A stretch of DNA of 64,000 nt from Arthrobacter sp. MA-N2 (GTDB lineage: Bacteria > Actinomycetota > Actinomycetes > Actinomycetales > Micrococcaceae). The position numbers and the translations under genes were made by a program. Below are positions 8,604-18,343 of the stretch, in pieces. Numbering within the stretch: the stretch's first letter is position 1; each line of letters begins with the position of its first letter. The notes beneath the pieces are model-generated. The model saw only the letters and a list, made by a program, of their open reading frames with translations, made no database searches and was not told the origin of the DNA. The stretch is from NCBI RefSeq assembly GCF_000517125.1, contig NZ_KI912155.1, positions 2,398,696 to 2,462,695 of the forward strand, in the 5' to 3' direction.

Positions 8604-9677
8604 GTGGTGAAAGTGCCGCAACCGTCCCGCCCCCTGTCCGTAACCACCTCTCGCGCTGCTTCCCTTCCATTGCTCACAGGCTTGATCCTGGCTGTGGCCA
8701 CCGGACTCGTGATTCCTCTTCAGGGACGGATTAACGGCGCGTTGGGGGCCAAGCTCGACGACGGCATCGCGGCCGCCGTCGTGAGTTTCACCACCGGGCT
8801 GGTACTGATCGCCGCGATCGGCTTGGCGCTGCCGAAGGGCCGCGCCGCGTTGCGCAGGATCCTGCCTGCCCTCAAGCAACGCAGCTTTCCACGGTTCTAT
8901 GTCCTGGCCGGCGGCATCGGCGCCCTTTTCGTGTTCGCCCAATCGTTCACGGTTAGCTTGCTTGGGGTGGCCTTGTTCACGGTGGCCGCGGTGACCGGGC
9001 AGACCCTCAGCGGGCTTCTGGTCGACCGGACGGGCATGGGGCCCGGAGGCAGACGCTCGATCACCGGAGTCCGGATCCTGGGCAGCGTCCTGACGATTGC
9101 CGCCGTCGTCTGGGCTGTGTCGCCTCGCCTCGGGGCGGCCGCCGACGTCGGGACTTTGGTTCTCCCTCTCCTCCTGCCCGTCGTGGCGGGTTGCCTCGTG
9201 AGTTTCCAGCAGGCCATGAACGGCACCGCAACCGTGCACTACGGCAGCCCCATCGCCGCTACAGTCGTGAATTTTGTGGCCGGCACGGCCATCCTTTGGA
9301 TCGCCTGGCTCATCAAATTGCTGTTGGCCGGTCCCGGCCACGGACTGCCTACGGAATGGTGGTATTACCTCGGCGGCCCCATGGGCTGCGTCTTCATCGG
9401 CCTGGCCGCCCTGCTCGTCCGCAGCCTGGGCGTGCTGGTGACCGGCCTGGGGATGATCGCGGGGCAGTTACTCGGATCCCTCACGCTGGATCTCGTCCTT
9501 CCCTCGCCCGGAACAGTGGTTGCCTTGCCGACGGTCCTGGGCACCCTGCTGACGCTCTTCGCCATCATCGTGGCCACCTTGCCCTGGCCAAAGGGTGCGC
9601 TGACTTCCCGGAACCGCGCCCGGGCGCAGGCAGTCGGGTCCCGGAGGCAGGACCGAGGCGAAAGGCCGGTAGGCTAG
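8604..9677 (+). CDS. DMT-family (YdcZ-type) membrane transporter
   Basis: This 357-residue protein has about ten hydrophobic helices in two halves, each with a glycine-rich start: LPLLTGLILAVATGLVIPLQGRING in the first and a matching QQAMNGT in the second. The GRINGALGAKL and VNFVAGTA signatures fit the DMT superfamily YdcZ/DUF606 group. The substrate is unknown. The start GTG at 8604 or the in-frame GTGs at 8607 and 8613 are all possible. The C-terminal 25 residues are a polar cytosolic tail. Confidence 0.78.
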   Translation: MVKVPQPSRPLSVTTSRAASLPLLTGLILAVATGLVIPLQGRINGALGAKLDDGIAAAVVSFTTGLVLIAAIGLALPKGRAALRRILPALKQRSFPRFYVLAGGIGALFVFAQSFTVSLLGVALFTVAAVTGQTLSGLLVDRTGMGPGGRRSITGVRILGSVLTIAAVVWAVSPRLGAAADVGTLVLPLLLPVVAGCLVSFQQAMNGTATVHYGSPIAATVVNFVAGTAILWIAWLIKLLLAGPGHGLPTEWWYYLGGPMGCVFIGLAALLVRSLGVLVTGLGMIAGQLLGSLTLDLVLPSPGTVVALPTVLGTLLTLFAIIVATLPWPKGALTSRNRARAQAVGSRRQDRGERPVG

Positions 9678-9792
9678 GACTCGCAGCTTCCTGCGCAGCA
9701 CTTTCCCCAAGACAGCGTTTCCCCAAACGACTGTTTCCGTAGAGCATAACCGCGGACCGCACCCAGCGGCCCTGTAGAACATTGGAGTACCC

Positions 9793-11178
9793 ATGGCAGC
9801 AAAATCCGTCCTCGACCAGGTCATTTCCCTCTCCAAGCGGAGGGGTTTCGTGTTCCAGGCCGGTGAAATCTATGGTGGCTCCCGTTCTGCATGGGACTAC
9901 GGCCCCCTGGGTGCCGAGCTGAAGGAAAACATCAAGCGCCAGTGGTGGCAGAGCGTGGTCCGTGGCCGCGAGGACGTCGTCGGCCTGGACTCTTCGGTGA
10001 TCCTGCCGCGCCAGGTGTGGGAAGCGTCCGGTCACGTCGAGGTGTTCTCGGACCCTCTGGTCGAGTGCCTTTCCTGCCACAAGCGCTACCGTGCGGACCA
10101 CCTCCTGGAAGAGTATGAGGAAAAGAAGGGCCGTCCCGCCGAAAACGGACTCAAGGACATCGCCTGCGCCAACTGTGGCACCCGCGGGGAATGGACTGAA
10201 CCACAGGAATTCTCCGGCCTGCTCAAGACGTTCCTCGGTCCCGTGGCCAGCGACGAAGGCCTGCACTACCTGCGTCCGGAAACCGCCCAGGGCATCTTCG
10301 TCAACTTCAGCAACGTGCTCACCACGTCCCGCAAGAAGCCGCCTTTCGGCATCGGCCAAATCGGCAAGTCGTTCCGCAACGAGATCACGCCGGGCAACTT
10401 CATCTTCCGTACCCGCGAGTTCGAGCAGATGGAAATGGAATTCTTCGTCGAGCCGGGTACGGATGAAGAGTGGCACCAGTACTGGATGAAGGAACGCATG
10501 TCCTGGTACACCGGCCTGGGCATCAAGGAAGAGAACCTGCGGTTCTTCGAGCACCCGCTGGACAAGCTCAGCCACTACTCCAAGGGCACCACGGACATCG
10601 AATACCGCTTCGGTTTCCAAGGCTCGGAGTGGGGCGAGCTCGAAGGCATCGCCAACCGCACCGACTTCGACCTGACCACGCACTCGAAGGCATCGGGAAC
10701 TGATCTCAGCTACTTCAACCAGGCCACCAACGAACGCTACACGCCTTACGTGATCGAGCCCGCGGCCGGACTGACCCGCTCCTTCATGGCCTTCCTGATC
10801 GACGCGTATACGGAAGACGAGGCACCCAACGCCAAGGGCGGCGTCGACGTCCGTACCGTCCTGAAGCTCGACCCGCGACTCGCACCCGTGAAGGCAGCCG
10901 TGCTGCCTCTGAGCCGCAACGAGGACCTGTCCCCGAAGGCGAAGGCGCTGGGCGCGCAGCTTCGGAAGAACTGGAACATCGACTTCGACGACGCCGGCGC
11001 CATCGGCCGCCGTTACCGTCGACAGGACGAGATCGGTACGCCCTTCTGCATTACCGTGGATTTCGACACCTTGGATGACCAGGCGGTCACTATCCGCGAG
11101 CGCGACTCCATGAGCCAGGAACGCGTCTCACTCGACAAGGTTGAGGGCTACTTGGCCGCGCGACTGATCGGCGCCTAA
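9793..11178 (+). CDS. glyQS: glycine--tRNA ligase, single-chain bacterial type
   Basis: This class II aminoacyl-tRNA synthetase charges tRNA-Gly. The 461-residue homodimer-type enzyme has the N-terminal [18 protein letters not shown], a Cys pair region CLSCHKRYR ... CANCGTRG for zinc, motif 2 around [24 protein letters not shown], and motif 3 [12 protein letters not shown]. The C-terminal anticodon-binding domain ends with [10 protein letters not shown]. It is an essential gene. A GTG-started acetyltransferase begins 2 bp after the stop, so the two are probably co-translated. Confidence 0.96.
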   Translation: MAAKSVLDQVISLSKRRGFVFQAGEIYGGSRSAWDYGPLGAELKENIKRQWWQSVVRGREDVVGLDSSVILPRQVWEASGHVEVFSDPLVECLSCHKRYRADHLLEEYEEKKGRPAENGLKDIACANCGTRGEWTEPQEFSGLLKTFLGPVASDEGLHYLRPETAQGIFVNFSNVLTTSRKKPPFGIGQIGKSFRNEITPGNFIFRTREFEQMEMEFFVEPGTDEEWHQYWMKERMSWYTGLGIKEENLRFFEHPLDKLSHYSKGTTDIEYRFGFQGSEWGELEGIANRTDFDLTTHSKASGTDLSYFNQATNERYTPYVIEPAAGLTRSFMAFLIDAYTEDEAPNAKGGVDVRTVLKLDPRLAPVKAAVLPLSRNEDLSPKAKALGAQLRKNWNIDFDDAGAIGRRYRRQDEIGTPFCITVDFDTLDDQAVTIRERDSMSQERVSLDKVEGYLAARLIGA

Positions 11179-11180
11179 GC

Positions 11181-12155
11181 GTGGGAATCGAGTACCGCGA
11201 ATGGCGGGAGGGCGACGACCTCGCCCTCCTGGAAATGTGGGGCGGGCCGGAAACCCTGCCGGGCCAGCAGTTCCGTGCAGCCTTCGCACCGTCGAGCAAC
11301 AGCGGTCAAGGCCAGCCTTGGCGCCGGTGCATCGTGGCGGAGGACGTCGTTGACGGCATCGGCATCCCTGTTGCGGCCGGGGTAGTCCACGAGGCCTCCC
11401 TGCATCCGGAACGGCTCTGGGCCTACATCGAGGTTGCCAAGGACCACCGCCGGAGCGGGATAGGTGCCACGCTCCTGACCATGCTGCGGCGCGAAGCCGA
11501 ACAGTCGCCGTCGGGGGTTAGCAAGTTGCGCAGCAAGGTGGAGCCCGGCACGTCCGGTGCCGCGTTCGCCGAGTGGGCGGGGCTTGCACCGATCCAGCGT
11601 TCGCAACTTGTGGTGGTCGATCCCGAGCCACTGCGGCTCCCGGTGTTCGGGGACGGTTCCGAGCAAGCGGCTTCCGAGCAGGTGGAAGACCTCGCCACCG
11701 GATCGGTGGAGCTGAGCGACGTCGTCGGCCGGTACTACACTGCCGTCCACCACTGGGACAATCCGGGCGAGTTGGCCATCCCGACGGTGCAGCGGCTGTT
11801 CCTGGACGATCTGACGGGGGCACATGGTGCCCTCGTGTTGCGCGCGCCCAAGGCCAGTGCTTTCGGTTCGGGAGTTCCGGCCACCCGCAAGGGCAAGTTG
11901 CAGGCTTTCGCCATCAGCTACGCCCAAGGCAGCTCGGATGAACCTTCGGAAGTCTTCCTGGGCCACGAGCCACGCTTGCGGGATGACGAGGCGCAGGAGG
12001 CAATCCGTGGCCTGCTGGCCCTCATTGCCTACCAGCACCCCGTGCTCCTCGAAGTGGACGATTCGATGACGGCCCTGCGCGCCGTCGTCGATCCTTTGCT
12101 TGAGCGGGGCAAGGCGAAGCTCCGCGGTGCGGACACCCTGGTGGTCAGCGAGTAG
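11181..12155 (+). CDS. GNAT family N-acetyltransferase, two-domain
   Basis: At 324 residues this is about twice the size of a single GNAT domain. The N-terminal half has the acetyl-CoA binding stretch VAKDHRRSGIGATLLTML (residues about 86-103). The C-terminal half is more divergent, suggesting a second, degenerate GNAT lobe. The substrate is unknown. It begins 2 bp after glyQS and likely shares its transcript; the link to tRNA charging is positional only. Confidence 0.78.
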   Translation: MGIEYREWREGDDLALLEMWGGPETLPGQQFRAAFAPSSNSGQGQPWRRCIVAEDVVDGIGIPVAAGVVHEASLHPERLWAYIEVAKDHRRSGIGATLLTMLRREAEQSPSGVSKLRSKVEPGTSGAAFAEWAGLAPIQRSQLVVVDPEPLRLPVFGDGSEQAASEQVEDLATGSVELSDVVGRYYTAVHHWDNPGELAIPTVQRLFLDDLTGAHGALVLRAPKASAFGSGVPATRKGKLQAFAISYAQGSSDEPSEVFLGHEPRLRDDEAQEAIRGLLALIAYQHPVLLEVDDSMTALRAVVDPLLERGKAKLRGADTLVVSE

Positions 12156-12180
12156 AACCGGGCCCTGCGCTGTCTGCTGG

Positions 12181-12246
12181 CCCAACTAACTCGCAGTTGT
12201 TGACGTTATGGGCGCTCTAAGCGACAACAAATGCGAGCCAGTTGGG
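12181..12246. repeat. palindromic repeat, copy 1
   Basis: This 66-bp element begins CCCAACTAACTCGCA and ends TGCGAGCCAGTTGGG, so its outer 15-bp arms pair with two mismatches. An inner GTTGTTG / CAACAA pair extends the stem. A sister copy of the same length lies at 13763-13828 on the other side of the oxidoreductase gene. It may also act as a terminator after the acetyltransferase gene. Confidence 0.8.
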
Positions 12247-12370
12247 TAAACCCTTGACGATGCCGTGGCATGGGTGTAGGCATGACGACGTAAGCCCCGG
12301 CCGTTGGTCTGGTGGGGTAGCGGCGGGTGGAACCAATCCGGTCTCATGAAGAGAATCGGCGGTAACACCT

Positions 12371-13744
12371 ATGAATGAAAACGCGCTCGACGGACTGCGC
12401 GAACAGCTCCGCGGGCAACTCGTCACCCCCCATGATCCCGAGTACGATTCAGCCCGCGCCGTCTTTAACGGGATGATCGACAAACGCCCGGCAGGCATCG
12501 TCCGGGTGGCACAAGTTTCGGATGTCATCGCGAGCGTGAACTTCGCCCGGGACAACTCCCTTCCTTTGGCCATCAGGGGCGGTGGCCACAGCGCTCCCGG
12601 CTTCGGGACCTGGGACGATGCTCTGGTCATCGACTTCGTCAACCGCAGCGGAGTCCGTGTCGACCCCGAAGCGGGCACGGCACGTGCCGAGGCCGGAACA
12701 ACCTGGGCAGACTTCAACCACGCGACCCACGCTTTCGGACTCGCAACGACGGGCGGGATTGTGGGATCCACCGGTATCGCCGGACTGACCCTGGGTGGCG
12801 GCATCGGCTATCTTGCCCGCAAACACGGCCTGAGCTGCGACAACTTGATCTCCGCAGACGTGGTGACGGCAGAGGGCAAGTTCCTGACCACCAGCGAGAA
12901 CCAGAACGAGGACCTCTTCTGGGCATTGCGGGGAGGCGGAGGCAACTTCGGCGTCGTGACGTCCCTGGAATACAAGCTGCATCCGATGGACATGGTCCAC
13001 GTGGGCATTGTCATCTACGGAGCGGAGAACACCGAGACGGTGGCCAGGTTCTACCGGGATTACATGGACTCTGCTCCCGAAGAGTTCGGGGCGTTCCTCG
13101 GGTTCCACCAAGGCCCACCGGTGCCGTTCCTTCCCGAAGAATGGCACGGCAAGCCCGTGTGTGTCGTGGTCGGGATGTGGACGGGAGACTTGGCCGAAGG
13201 CGAATCCCGGTGGCAGCCGTTCCTCGACGCCGCACCCGTGGCCGGCTCCCTGATCACCCCGATGCCCTATCCGGCACTCAACGTGGCGTTTGATGGGCTC
13301 AATCCGAAAGGCATGCAAGCGTATTGGAAGGCCAATTTCATCAGTGAGCTGAACGATGGTGTCATCAGTGCGCACTCGGAATTCGGTGCCACGATCACCA
13401 GCGTCAACACTGCGGTTCATGTTTACCCAATTGACGGTGCTGTGGCCCGGGTTGGAGTCCAGGACACAGCGTTCGTCAACCGCGGCATGAAGTTCGCCCC
13501 CGTGATCGCGGCACAATGGCAGGACCCTGCAGACAACGAATCCAATATTGCCTGGGCCCGCAGCTATGCAGAGGCGCTCCGGCCGTATTCGGCCGCAAGC
13601 GGCTACATCAACTTCATGGATGCGGAGGACCAGAACCGTGTGACTGAGAACTACGGGGTCAATTACGAGCGACTCCAGGCCATCAAGGGCAAGTACGATC
13701 CAGGAAACCTCTTTCATGTGAACCAGAACATCAAACCCGCCTGA
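12371..13744 (+). CDS. FAD-linked oxidoreductase, berberine-bridge-enzyme type
   Basis: This 457-residue flavoenzyme oxidises an unknown substrate, commonly a sugar or alcohol-type compound in this family. The PCMH-type FAD domain carries RGGGHS with His73 and KHGLSCDN with Cys156, the two positions used for bicovalent (8-alpha-histidyl, 6-S-cysteinyl) FAD attachment. A C-terminal BBE motif is visible (YGVNYERLQAIKGKYDPGNLFHVNQNI). There is no signal peptide. The gene stands alone between two copies of a 66-bp palindromic repeat. Confidence 0.9.
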   Translation: MNENALDGLREQLRGQLVTPHDPEYDSARAVFNGMIDKRPAGIVRVAQVSDVIASVNFARDNSLPLAIRGGGHSAPGFGTWDDALVIDFVNRSGVRVDPEAGTARAEAGTTWADFNHATHAFGLATTGGIVGSTGIAGLTLGGGIGYLARKHGLSCDNLISADVVTAEGKFLTTSENQNEDLFWALRGGGGNFGVVTSLEYKLHPMDMVHVGIVIYGAENTETVARFYRDYMDSAPEEFGAFLGFHQGPPVPFLPEEWHGKPVCVVVGMWTGDLAEGESRWQPFLDAAPVAGSLITPMPYPALNVAFDGLNPKGMQAYWKANFISELNDGVISAHSEFGATITSVNTAVHVYPIDGAVARVGVQDTAFVNRGMKFAPVIAAQWQDPADNESNIAWARSYAEALRPYSAASGYINFMDAEDQNRVTENYGVNYERLQAIKGKYDPGNLFHVNQNIKPA

Positions 13745-13762
13745 ACCACAGCCCGCACGCGA

Positions 13763-13828
13763 CCCAACTAGCTCGCAGTAGATGTCGTTTTGAGCCCTCA
13801 TAACGGCAACAAATGCGAGCTAGTTGGG
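13763..13828. repeat. palindromic repeat, copy 2
   Basis: This second 66-bp copy begins CCCAACTAGCTCGCA and ends TGCGAGCTAGTTGGG, so the 15-bp arms pair perfectly. The interior differs from copy 1 but keeps the CAACAAATGCGAG segment. It lies 19 bp after the oxidoreductase stop. Confidence 0.8.
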
Positions 13829-13910
13829 TGGGTTTCCGGGCGGTGCGGGTTCCGGGTCGCAGATGCCCGGCTGGCCCACGTAGGGTAGTCGGCATGAGGT
13901 TTTGCAGCTG

Positions 13911-15335
13911 ATGGGTCACGGTCATTCACACGGTCACACGGAGCATTCGGAGCCTAGCCCGCAGGCGCTCGCGGCACGCAAACGGGCCAACTGGCTCCTT
14001 GTGGCGGTGTTGGCCCCCATTGCAGTGCTCACGATCGTTGCCATGTTCCTCATGTGGCCGTCGGGAAGCAAGGAAGGCATAACCTTCGCGAGCCCCTACC
14101 AGGCCGCTGCGGGTGTGACGTTTGATACCGGCAAGATCCAAGCCGTCACCGTGGAGAGTTGTACGCAAGGGACCCAAGCTCCGGCTACTGCCCAAGGCAA
14201 CGGTGCGCAACAGCAAGGATCCCAGTGCACCTACGCGTCCACGCAACCGGACACAGGGGGAAGCCCTGTTAAGGTGGTCATCAACCCGGATGTCGCCAAG
14301 TCCCACGGCGTTAAAGTCGGGGACAGCATCCGCTACCTGAACCTCTCCCGCGTGCAGGGCGCAGCGGCAGGCAACGGCTCGCCGTCGTACGTTTTCCTGG
14401 ACTTCGTGCGGAACGTTCCCATGGCCCTGCTGGCGATCCTTTACGCGGTGGTGGTCATCGCAGTGGCCCGCTGGCGTGGCTTCAGGGCGCTGCTTGGCCT
14501 GGCCGGAGCCTACGTGGTGCTTGTCAGTTTCATGCTTCCGGGGCTGGTGGAAGGAAAGCCGCCGCTGCTCGTGGCTTTGGTCGGGTCCACGGCCATCATG
14601 ATAGGGGTGCTCTACTTCGCCCACGGATTCTCGGCCAGGACATCCACCGCATTGCTGGGCACGATCTTCGGGCTCGGGATTACGGCGCTGTTGGCGGCCT
14701 GGGCCACGGACGCGGCCAATCTGACCGGGATCGGGAGCAGCGAAGGCGCCACCCTGGTGAACATGTCGGACAAGATCTCCCTCTCCGGGATCATCCTCTG
14801 TGGACTCATCATCTCCGGGCTCGGCGTCCTGAACGATGTCACCATCACCCAGTCCGCGGCTGTGTGGGAGCTCTATGAACTGGCACCCGAGACCGGCGCA
14901 CGCAAGCTGTTCACTTCGGCCATGAGGATCGGGCGTGACCACATAGCTTCCACGGTCTACACGATCGCTTTCGCCTACGCCGGTGCGGCATTGCCCATCC
15001 TCATCATCGTCATGCTCTACGATCGCCCGCTGGTTGATGCCCTCACCAGCGCGGAGCTGTCCGAGGAAGTCATCCGTACTTTGGTGGGCTCCATCGGCTT
15101 GGTATTGGCCATTCCGGTGACCACCTTGATCGCGGTGCTCGTGGTCAAGGCGACCGGTTCCAAGAGGCTTGCGGCTGCCGGCACCCCGGCTTCGGAAACA
15201 GCCCACGACGACGGCGACGTCCGTGAGCTGGAAACCGCAGAGTCTGCGGATGCCTTCGAATCGTTCGACACCGGCGAGCTTGCCGCCGTCGTGATCACCA
15301 GGCGGGCACGGAGGGAAGCCGAACGCCGGCAGTAG
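13911..15335 (+). CDS. YibE/F family membrane protein
   Basis: This is a 474-residue membrane protein with a His-rich N-terminus (GHGHSHGHTEHSE), one membrane segment, an external domain of about 120 residues, and then a set of about seven helices. The membrane part includes LNDVTITQSAAVWEL and ARKLFTSAMRIGRDHIASTVYTIAFAYAG, characteristic of YibE/F. The function of the family is unknown; the His cluster could bind metal. The ATG at 13911 follows a GAGG 11 nt upstream, and an in-frame TTG at 13902 is less likely. The C-terminus is acidic, then basic. Confidence 0.88.
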   Translation: MGHGHSHGHTEHSEPSPQALAARKRANWLLVAVLAPIAVLTIVAMFLMWPSGSKEGITFASPYQAAAGVTFDTGKIQAVTVESCTQGTQAPATAQGNGAQQQGSQCTYASTQPDTGGSPVKVVINPDVAKSHGVKVGDSIRYLNLSRVQGAAAGNGSPSYVFLDFVRNVPMALLAILYAVVVIAVARWRGFRALLGLAGAYVVLVSFMLPGLVEGKPPLLVALVGSTAIMIGVLYFAHGFSARTSTALLGTIFGLGITALLAAWATDAANLTGIGSSEGATLVNMSDKISLSGIILCGLIISGLGVLNDVTITQSAAVWELYELAPETGARKLFTSAMRIGRDHIASTVYTIAFAYAGAALPILIIVMLYDRPLVDALTSAELSEEVIRTLVGSIGLVLAIPVTTLIAVLVVKATGSKRLAAAGTPASETAHDDGDVRELETAESADAFESFDTGELAAVVITRRARREAERRQ

Positions 15336-15342
15336 TGTCCAC

Positions 15343-15356
15343 ATGACATTTGTCAT
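15343..15356. promoter_or_regulatory. 14-bp palindrome before the ABC/two-component operon
   Basis: ATGACATTTGTCAT is a perfect palindrome 83 bp before the ABC ATPase start and 8 bp after the YibE/F stop. Its size, symmetry and position fit an operator for the LuxR-type response regulator encoded at the end of the operon, as in self-regulated exporter systems. The binding is inferred. Confidence 0.5.
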
Positions 15357-15439
15357 CCCGCATTGGTGACACACGCCCGGGCGCCCGAGGCCGATGACGG
15401 CTTGGATGGTAGGAGAGCAAACAAAAGCCAAGGAGCGTC

Positions 15440-16378
15440 ATGACAACAACGAGTGTGCCGGCCGTCCATGCCGCCGGACTGCACAAAAGCTTCGGGAAGG
15501 TCCAAGCCGTCCGCGGCCTTGACCTGACCGTGCAGCCGGGGGAGGTGGTGGCGTTCCTCGGACCCAACGGCGCAGGCAAGACCACCACCATCGACATGAT
15601 CCTCGGACTGAGCGCGCCCGACCAAGGCAGCGTTTCCATTTTCGGCCACACTCCCCGGGGTGCCATCGCCCGGGGCCAGGTGGCAGCAGTGATGCAGACC
15701 GGCGGCTTGCTGCGGGACATCAGCGTCCGCGAGACCGTGCAGCTCAACGCGGCGATGTTCGATTCCGCCCGACCCGTGGACGAGGTCCTGGCGCGGGCCG
15801 GCATCCTGGAGATCGCAGACCGGAAGGTGGAGAAGTGCTCGGGCGGCCAGCAGCAGCGCCTGCGCTTCGCCATGGCGCTTGTCTCCGATCCCGGTTTGCT
15901 CATCCTGGACGAGCCCACCACGGGAATGGACGTCGCCGGGCGTCGGGACTTCTGGACCGCCATCAGGGCCGACGCCCAGCGCGGACGCACCGTCATCTTC
16001 GCCACCCACTACCTCGAAGAAGCCGATGCCTACGCCGACAGGATTGTCCTGGTCCGGCAAGGCAGCATCGTCGCGGACGGTACCGCCGCCCAGATCAAGA
16101 ACCTCGCCTCGGGCCGCACCGTCAAAGCGTCGCTTCCGGCAGCCGAGCGCGGATTGCTGGCCGGAATGCCGCCTGCGGAGAGCGTCGAGTACGACGGCGG
16201 ACGCCTCACCGTCCGTACGGGCGACTCGGACGCCGTCGTCCGGTACCTGCTCAACAGCACGGGAGCCTACGACGTCGAAGTGGCAGCCAACAACCTTGAG
16301 GAGGCCTTCGTGGCGCTCACCGGAGACGATGCCATTCCGGAATCCGTAAGCATCGACTTTGAAGGAGACCTCGTATGA
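15440..16378 (+). CDS. ABC transporter ATP-binding protein
   Basis: This 312-residue ATPase powers the adjacent ABC-2 permease. It has Walker A in GPNGAGKTT (about 38-46), the signature CSGGQQQRLRFA, Walker B LLILDEPTTGMD and a switch His in FATHYLEEAD. A C-terminal domain of about 90 residues follows, as in drug- and lipid-exporting DrrA-like ATPases. Its stop overlaps the permease ATG (ATGA). With the downstream sensor and regulator genes it resembles the LnrLMN-LnrJK linearmycin exporter arrangement. Confidence 0.92.
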   Translation: MTTTSVPAVHAAGLHKSFGKVQAVRGLDLTVQPGEVVAFLGPNGAGKTTTIDMILGLSAPDQGSVSIFGHTPRGAIARGQVAAVMQTGGLLRDISVRETVQLNAAMFDSARPVDEVLARAGILEIADRKVEKCSGGQQQRLRFAMALVSDPGLLILDEPTTGMDVAGRRDFWTAIRADAQRGRTVIFATHYLEEADAYADRIVLVRQGSIVADGTAAQIKNLASGRTVKASLPAAERGLLAGMPPAESVEYDGGRLTVRTGDSDAVVRYLLNSTGAYDVEVAANNLEEAFVALTGDDAIPESVSIDFEGDLV

Positions 16379-17151
16379 GCACGGCAACAGTCATTCAGGA
16401 CCGGAAACCGTCCGCAGGCGGAGTCAACCGCACGTTCCTCTGGATCGAGATCAAGCGCATGCTCCGGAACCGCCGGACCATCATCTTCACCGTGTTCATG
16501 CCCGCCGTGTTCTTCTTTATTTTCGGCTTGTCCAACAAGGACAAGCTCCTGCCCAACGGGCACAGCTACGGCCAGTACATCCTCATCAGCCTCACGGTTT
16601 ATGCAGCGATGACCGCTGCGACGGGCGCTGGCAGCCAAGTGGCCGTGGAACGGGCCCAAGGCTGGAGCCGCCAGCTGCGCCTCACGCCCCTCTTGCCCGG
16701 CTCGTATATCGCAGTGAAAGCGTTGGCCGCGCTGACGCTGTCCCTCGTGGCGGTCGTGGCCCAGTTCGCCATCGGCGCCTTGGCGGGTGTCACCATGGAT
16801 GCACAGACCTGGCTGACAGCGGGCTTGGTGGCGTGGCTGGGCTCCCTGGTCTTCGCAGCCCTCGGACTGTTCGTGGGGTACCTCATGCCGAGCCAGAACG
16901 TCATGCAGATCCTTGGCCCGGCGTTGGCCATCCTTGCCATGCTCGGTGGACTTTTCATGCCGATCGAGGTCATGGGCGAGACCTTCGGGAACATTGCCAA
17001 GTTCACGCCGGCGTACGGGATCGGGCAGCTGGCCCGGAGTCCCATCACCGGCACCTTCGACTGGGCGTGGATCGTCAACGTGGTCCTGTGGCTCGTGATC
17101 TTCGTGGCCGGGGCCGCGATGGCCTTCCGGCGCGACACCAAACGTGTCTGA
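16375..17151 (+). CDS. ABC-2 type transporter permease
   Basis: This 258-residue integral membrane protein has six predicted helices. The first follows a cytosolic stretch ending RMLRNRRTIIF, and the FMPAVFFFIFGL and GLFMPIEVMGETFGNIAKFTPAYGIGQL segments are typical of ABC-2 exporters of the NatB/DrrB type. It overlaps the ATPase by 4 bp. The exported substrate is unknown; membrane-active antibiotics or lipids are common for this family. Confidence 0.9.
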   Translation: MSTATVIQDRKPSAGGVNRTFLWIEIKRMLRNRRTIIFTVFMPAVFFFIFGLSNKDKLLPNGHSYGQYILISLTVYAAMTAATGAGSQVAVERAQGWSRQLRLTPLLPGSYIAVKALAALTLSLVAVVAQFAIGALAGVTMDAQTWLTAGLVAWLGSLVFAALGLFVGYLMPSQNVMQILGPALAILAMLGGLFMPIEVMGETFGNIAKFTPAYGIGQLARSPITGTFDWAWIVNVVLWLVIFVAGAAMAFRRDTKRV

Positions 17152-17173
17152 GCAAGCTACTAAGGTGGGCACC

Positions 17174-18343
17174 ATGACCAGCAACCCGGACGGCACTTCC
17201 TTCAGGGACGTAGTCTCCGGAAGGGTGTTGACCGGCACCATGTTCCGGCGCGGTGTGTTTGCGGGTCCCGGGCCACGAGGCTGGTTCATCGGTGCGGGAC
17301 TTTCCATCCTGCTGTGGGCCTGGCCGACGTGGAACATCGTGTGGTCCGTGGATGAGCCGCTGGCCTGGAAAGCGGCGGCGTCGACGTCCCTGATCGTGTT
17401 CTTCGCCGCCTACGTCTTCCTGCCCCGGATCAGTTGGCACCTGGGAGTCCGGGCGGGCATCGTGTCCGTCTGCATCCTCTTGGCGCTGAACGGGCTGGTC
17501 ATCTTCCTCATCGGCAGGGAAGCCTTGTGGACCTGGACGTTCCTCGCTTGCGCCATCGCCATGACATCCCTTCCGCCGCGCACGGATTTCTTGCTCATCG
17601 TCGCTTTGTCCCTCGTCTCCTTCTCCACCCAGTTGATGACGGGCAACGGGGAGCAGGCCTTGCTCCAGGCCGGGATCATCCTGTCCCTGGGCCTCATGAT
17701 GTCCGCCTTCGCGCGGCTGATCCGGCAGACCGCACGGCTCCGGGAAGCGCAGACAGAGCTGGCCGATGCCGCCGTCGCCGCGGAACGCAGCCGGGTTGCC
17801 CGGGACATGCACGACATCCTGGGGCACTCACTGACGGTGATCGCCGTCAAAGCCGAGCTGGCCGGGAGGATGCTGGACACCGTTCCCGGAGACCCGGCCA
17901 AGAACAAAGCCGCGGCCGAGATTGCCGCGGTGCAGGACCTGGCCCGCGGTGCGCTCGCCGACGTCCGGGCCACGGTGGCCGGCTACCGTGGCGTGAACGT
18001 CCTGGCGGAGCTCGCCGTCGCCCGGACGGCATTGGAATCGGCCGGGATCGACGCCGAATTGCCGGGAACCGTGGAACAAGTTCCCGCGAGGCACAGGGAG
18101 CTCTTCGGCTGGGTACTTCGCGAAGGCATCACCAACGTGGTCCGGCATTCAGGTGCCGCGCGCTGCCGCGTCCGGTTGACGGCGTCGAGCGTTCTGGTGG
18201 AGGACGACGGCGTCGGCCCCGAATCCGGGGACCGCTCCGGGAGCGGACTGGCTGGGATCCGCGAACGCGTGGGTGCCGCCGGGGGATCGGTGAGTATCGG
18301 CTCGAGCGACCTTGGAGGGTTCAGATTGGCGGTCAAAGTATGA
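17174..18343 (+). CDS. sensor histidine kinase, HisKA_3/DesK type
   Basis: This 389-residue membrane kinase has about five N-terminal helices without a large external loop, a short coiled coil, and a HisKA_3 domain with the phospho-acceptor His213 in ARDMHDILGHS. The ATPase has the N box EGITNVVRHSGA and G box GSGLAGIRERV. Intramembrane sensing of envelope stress is typical of this architecture. The ATG at 17174 follows AAGGTGGG; a GTG at 17144 would overlap the permease. The stop overlaps the regulator start. Confidence 0.9.
   Translation: MTSNPDGTSFRDVVSGRVLTGTMFRRGVFAGPGPRGWFIGAGLSILLWAWPTWNIVWSVDEPLAWKAAASTSLIVFFAAYVFLPRISWHLGVRAGIVSVCILLALNGLVIFLIGREALWTWTFLACAIAMTSLPPRTDFLLIVALSLVSFSTQLMTGNGEQALLQAGIILSLGLMMSAFARLIRQTARLREAQTELADAAVAAERSRVARDMHDILGHSLTVIAVKAELAGRMLDTVPGDPAKNKAAAEIAAVQDLARGALADVRATVAGYRGVNVLAELAVARTALESAGIDAELPGTVEQVPARHRELFGWVLREGITNVVRHSGAARCRVRLTASSVLVEDDGVGPESGDRSGSGLAGIRERVGAAGGSVSIGSSDLGGFRLAVKV

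Noticed and set aside
8580..9341. N-terminal extension of the S4-domain protein
   Set aside because: It is antisense to the DMT transporter and compositionally biased; the S4 fold starts at 8579.
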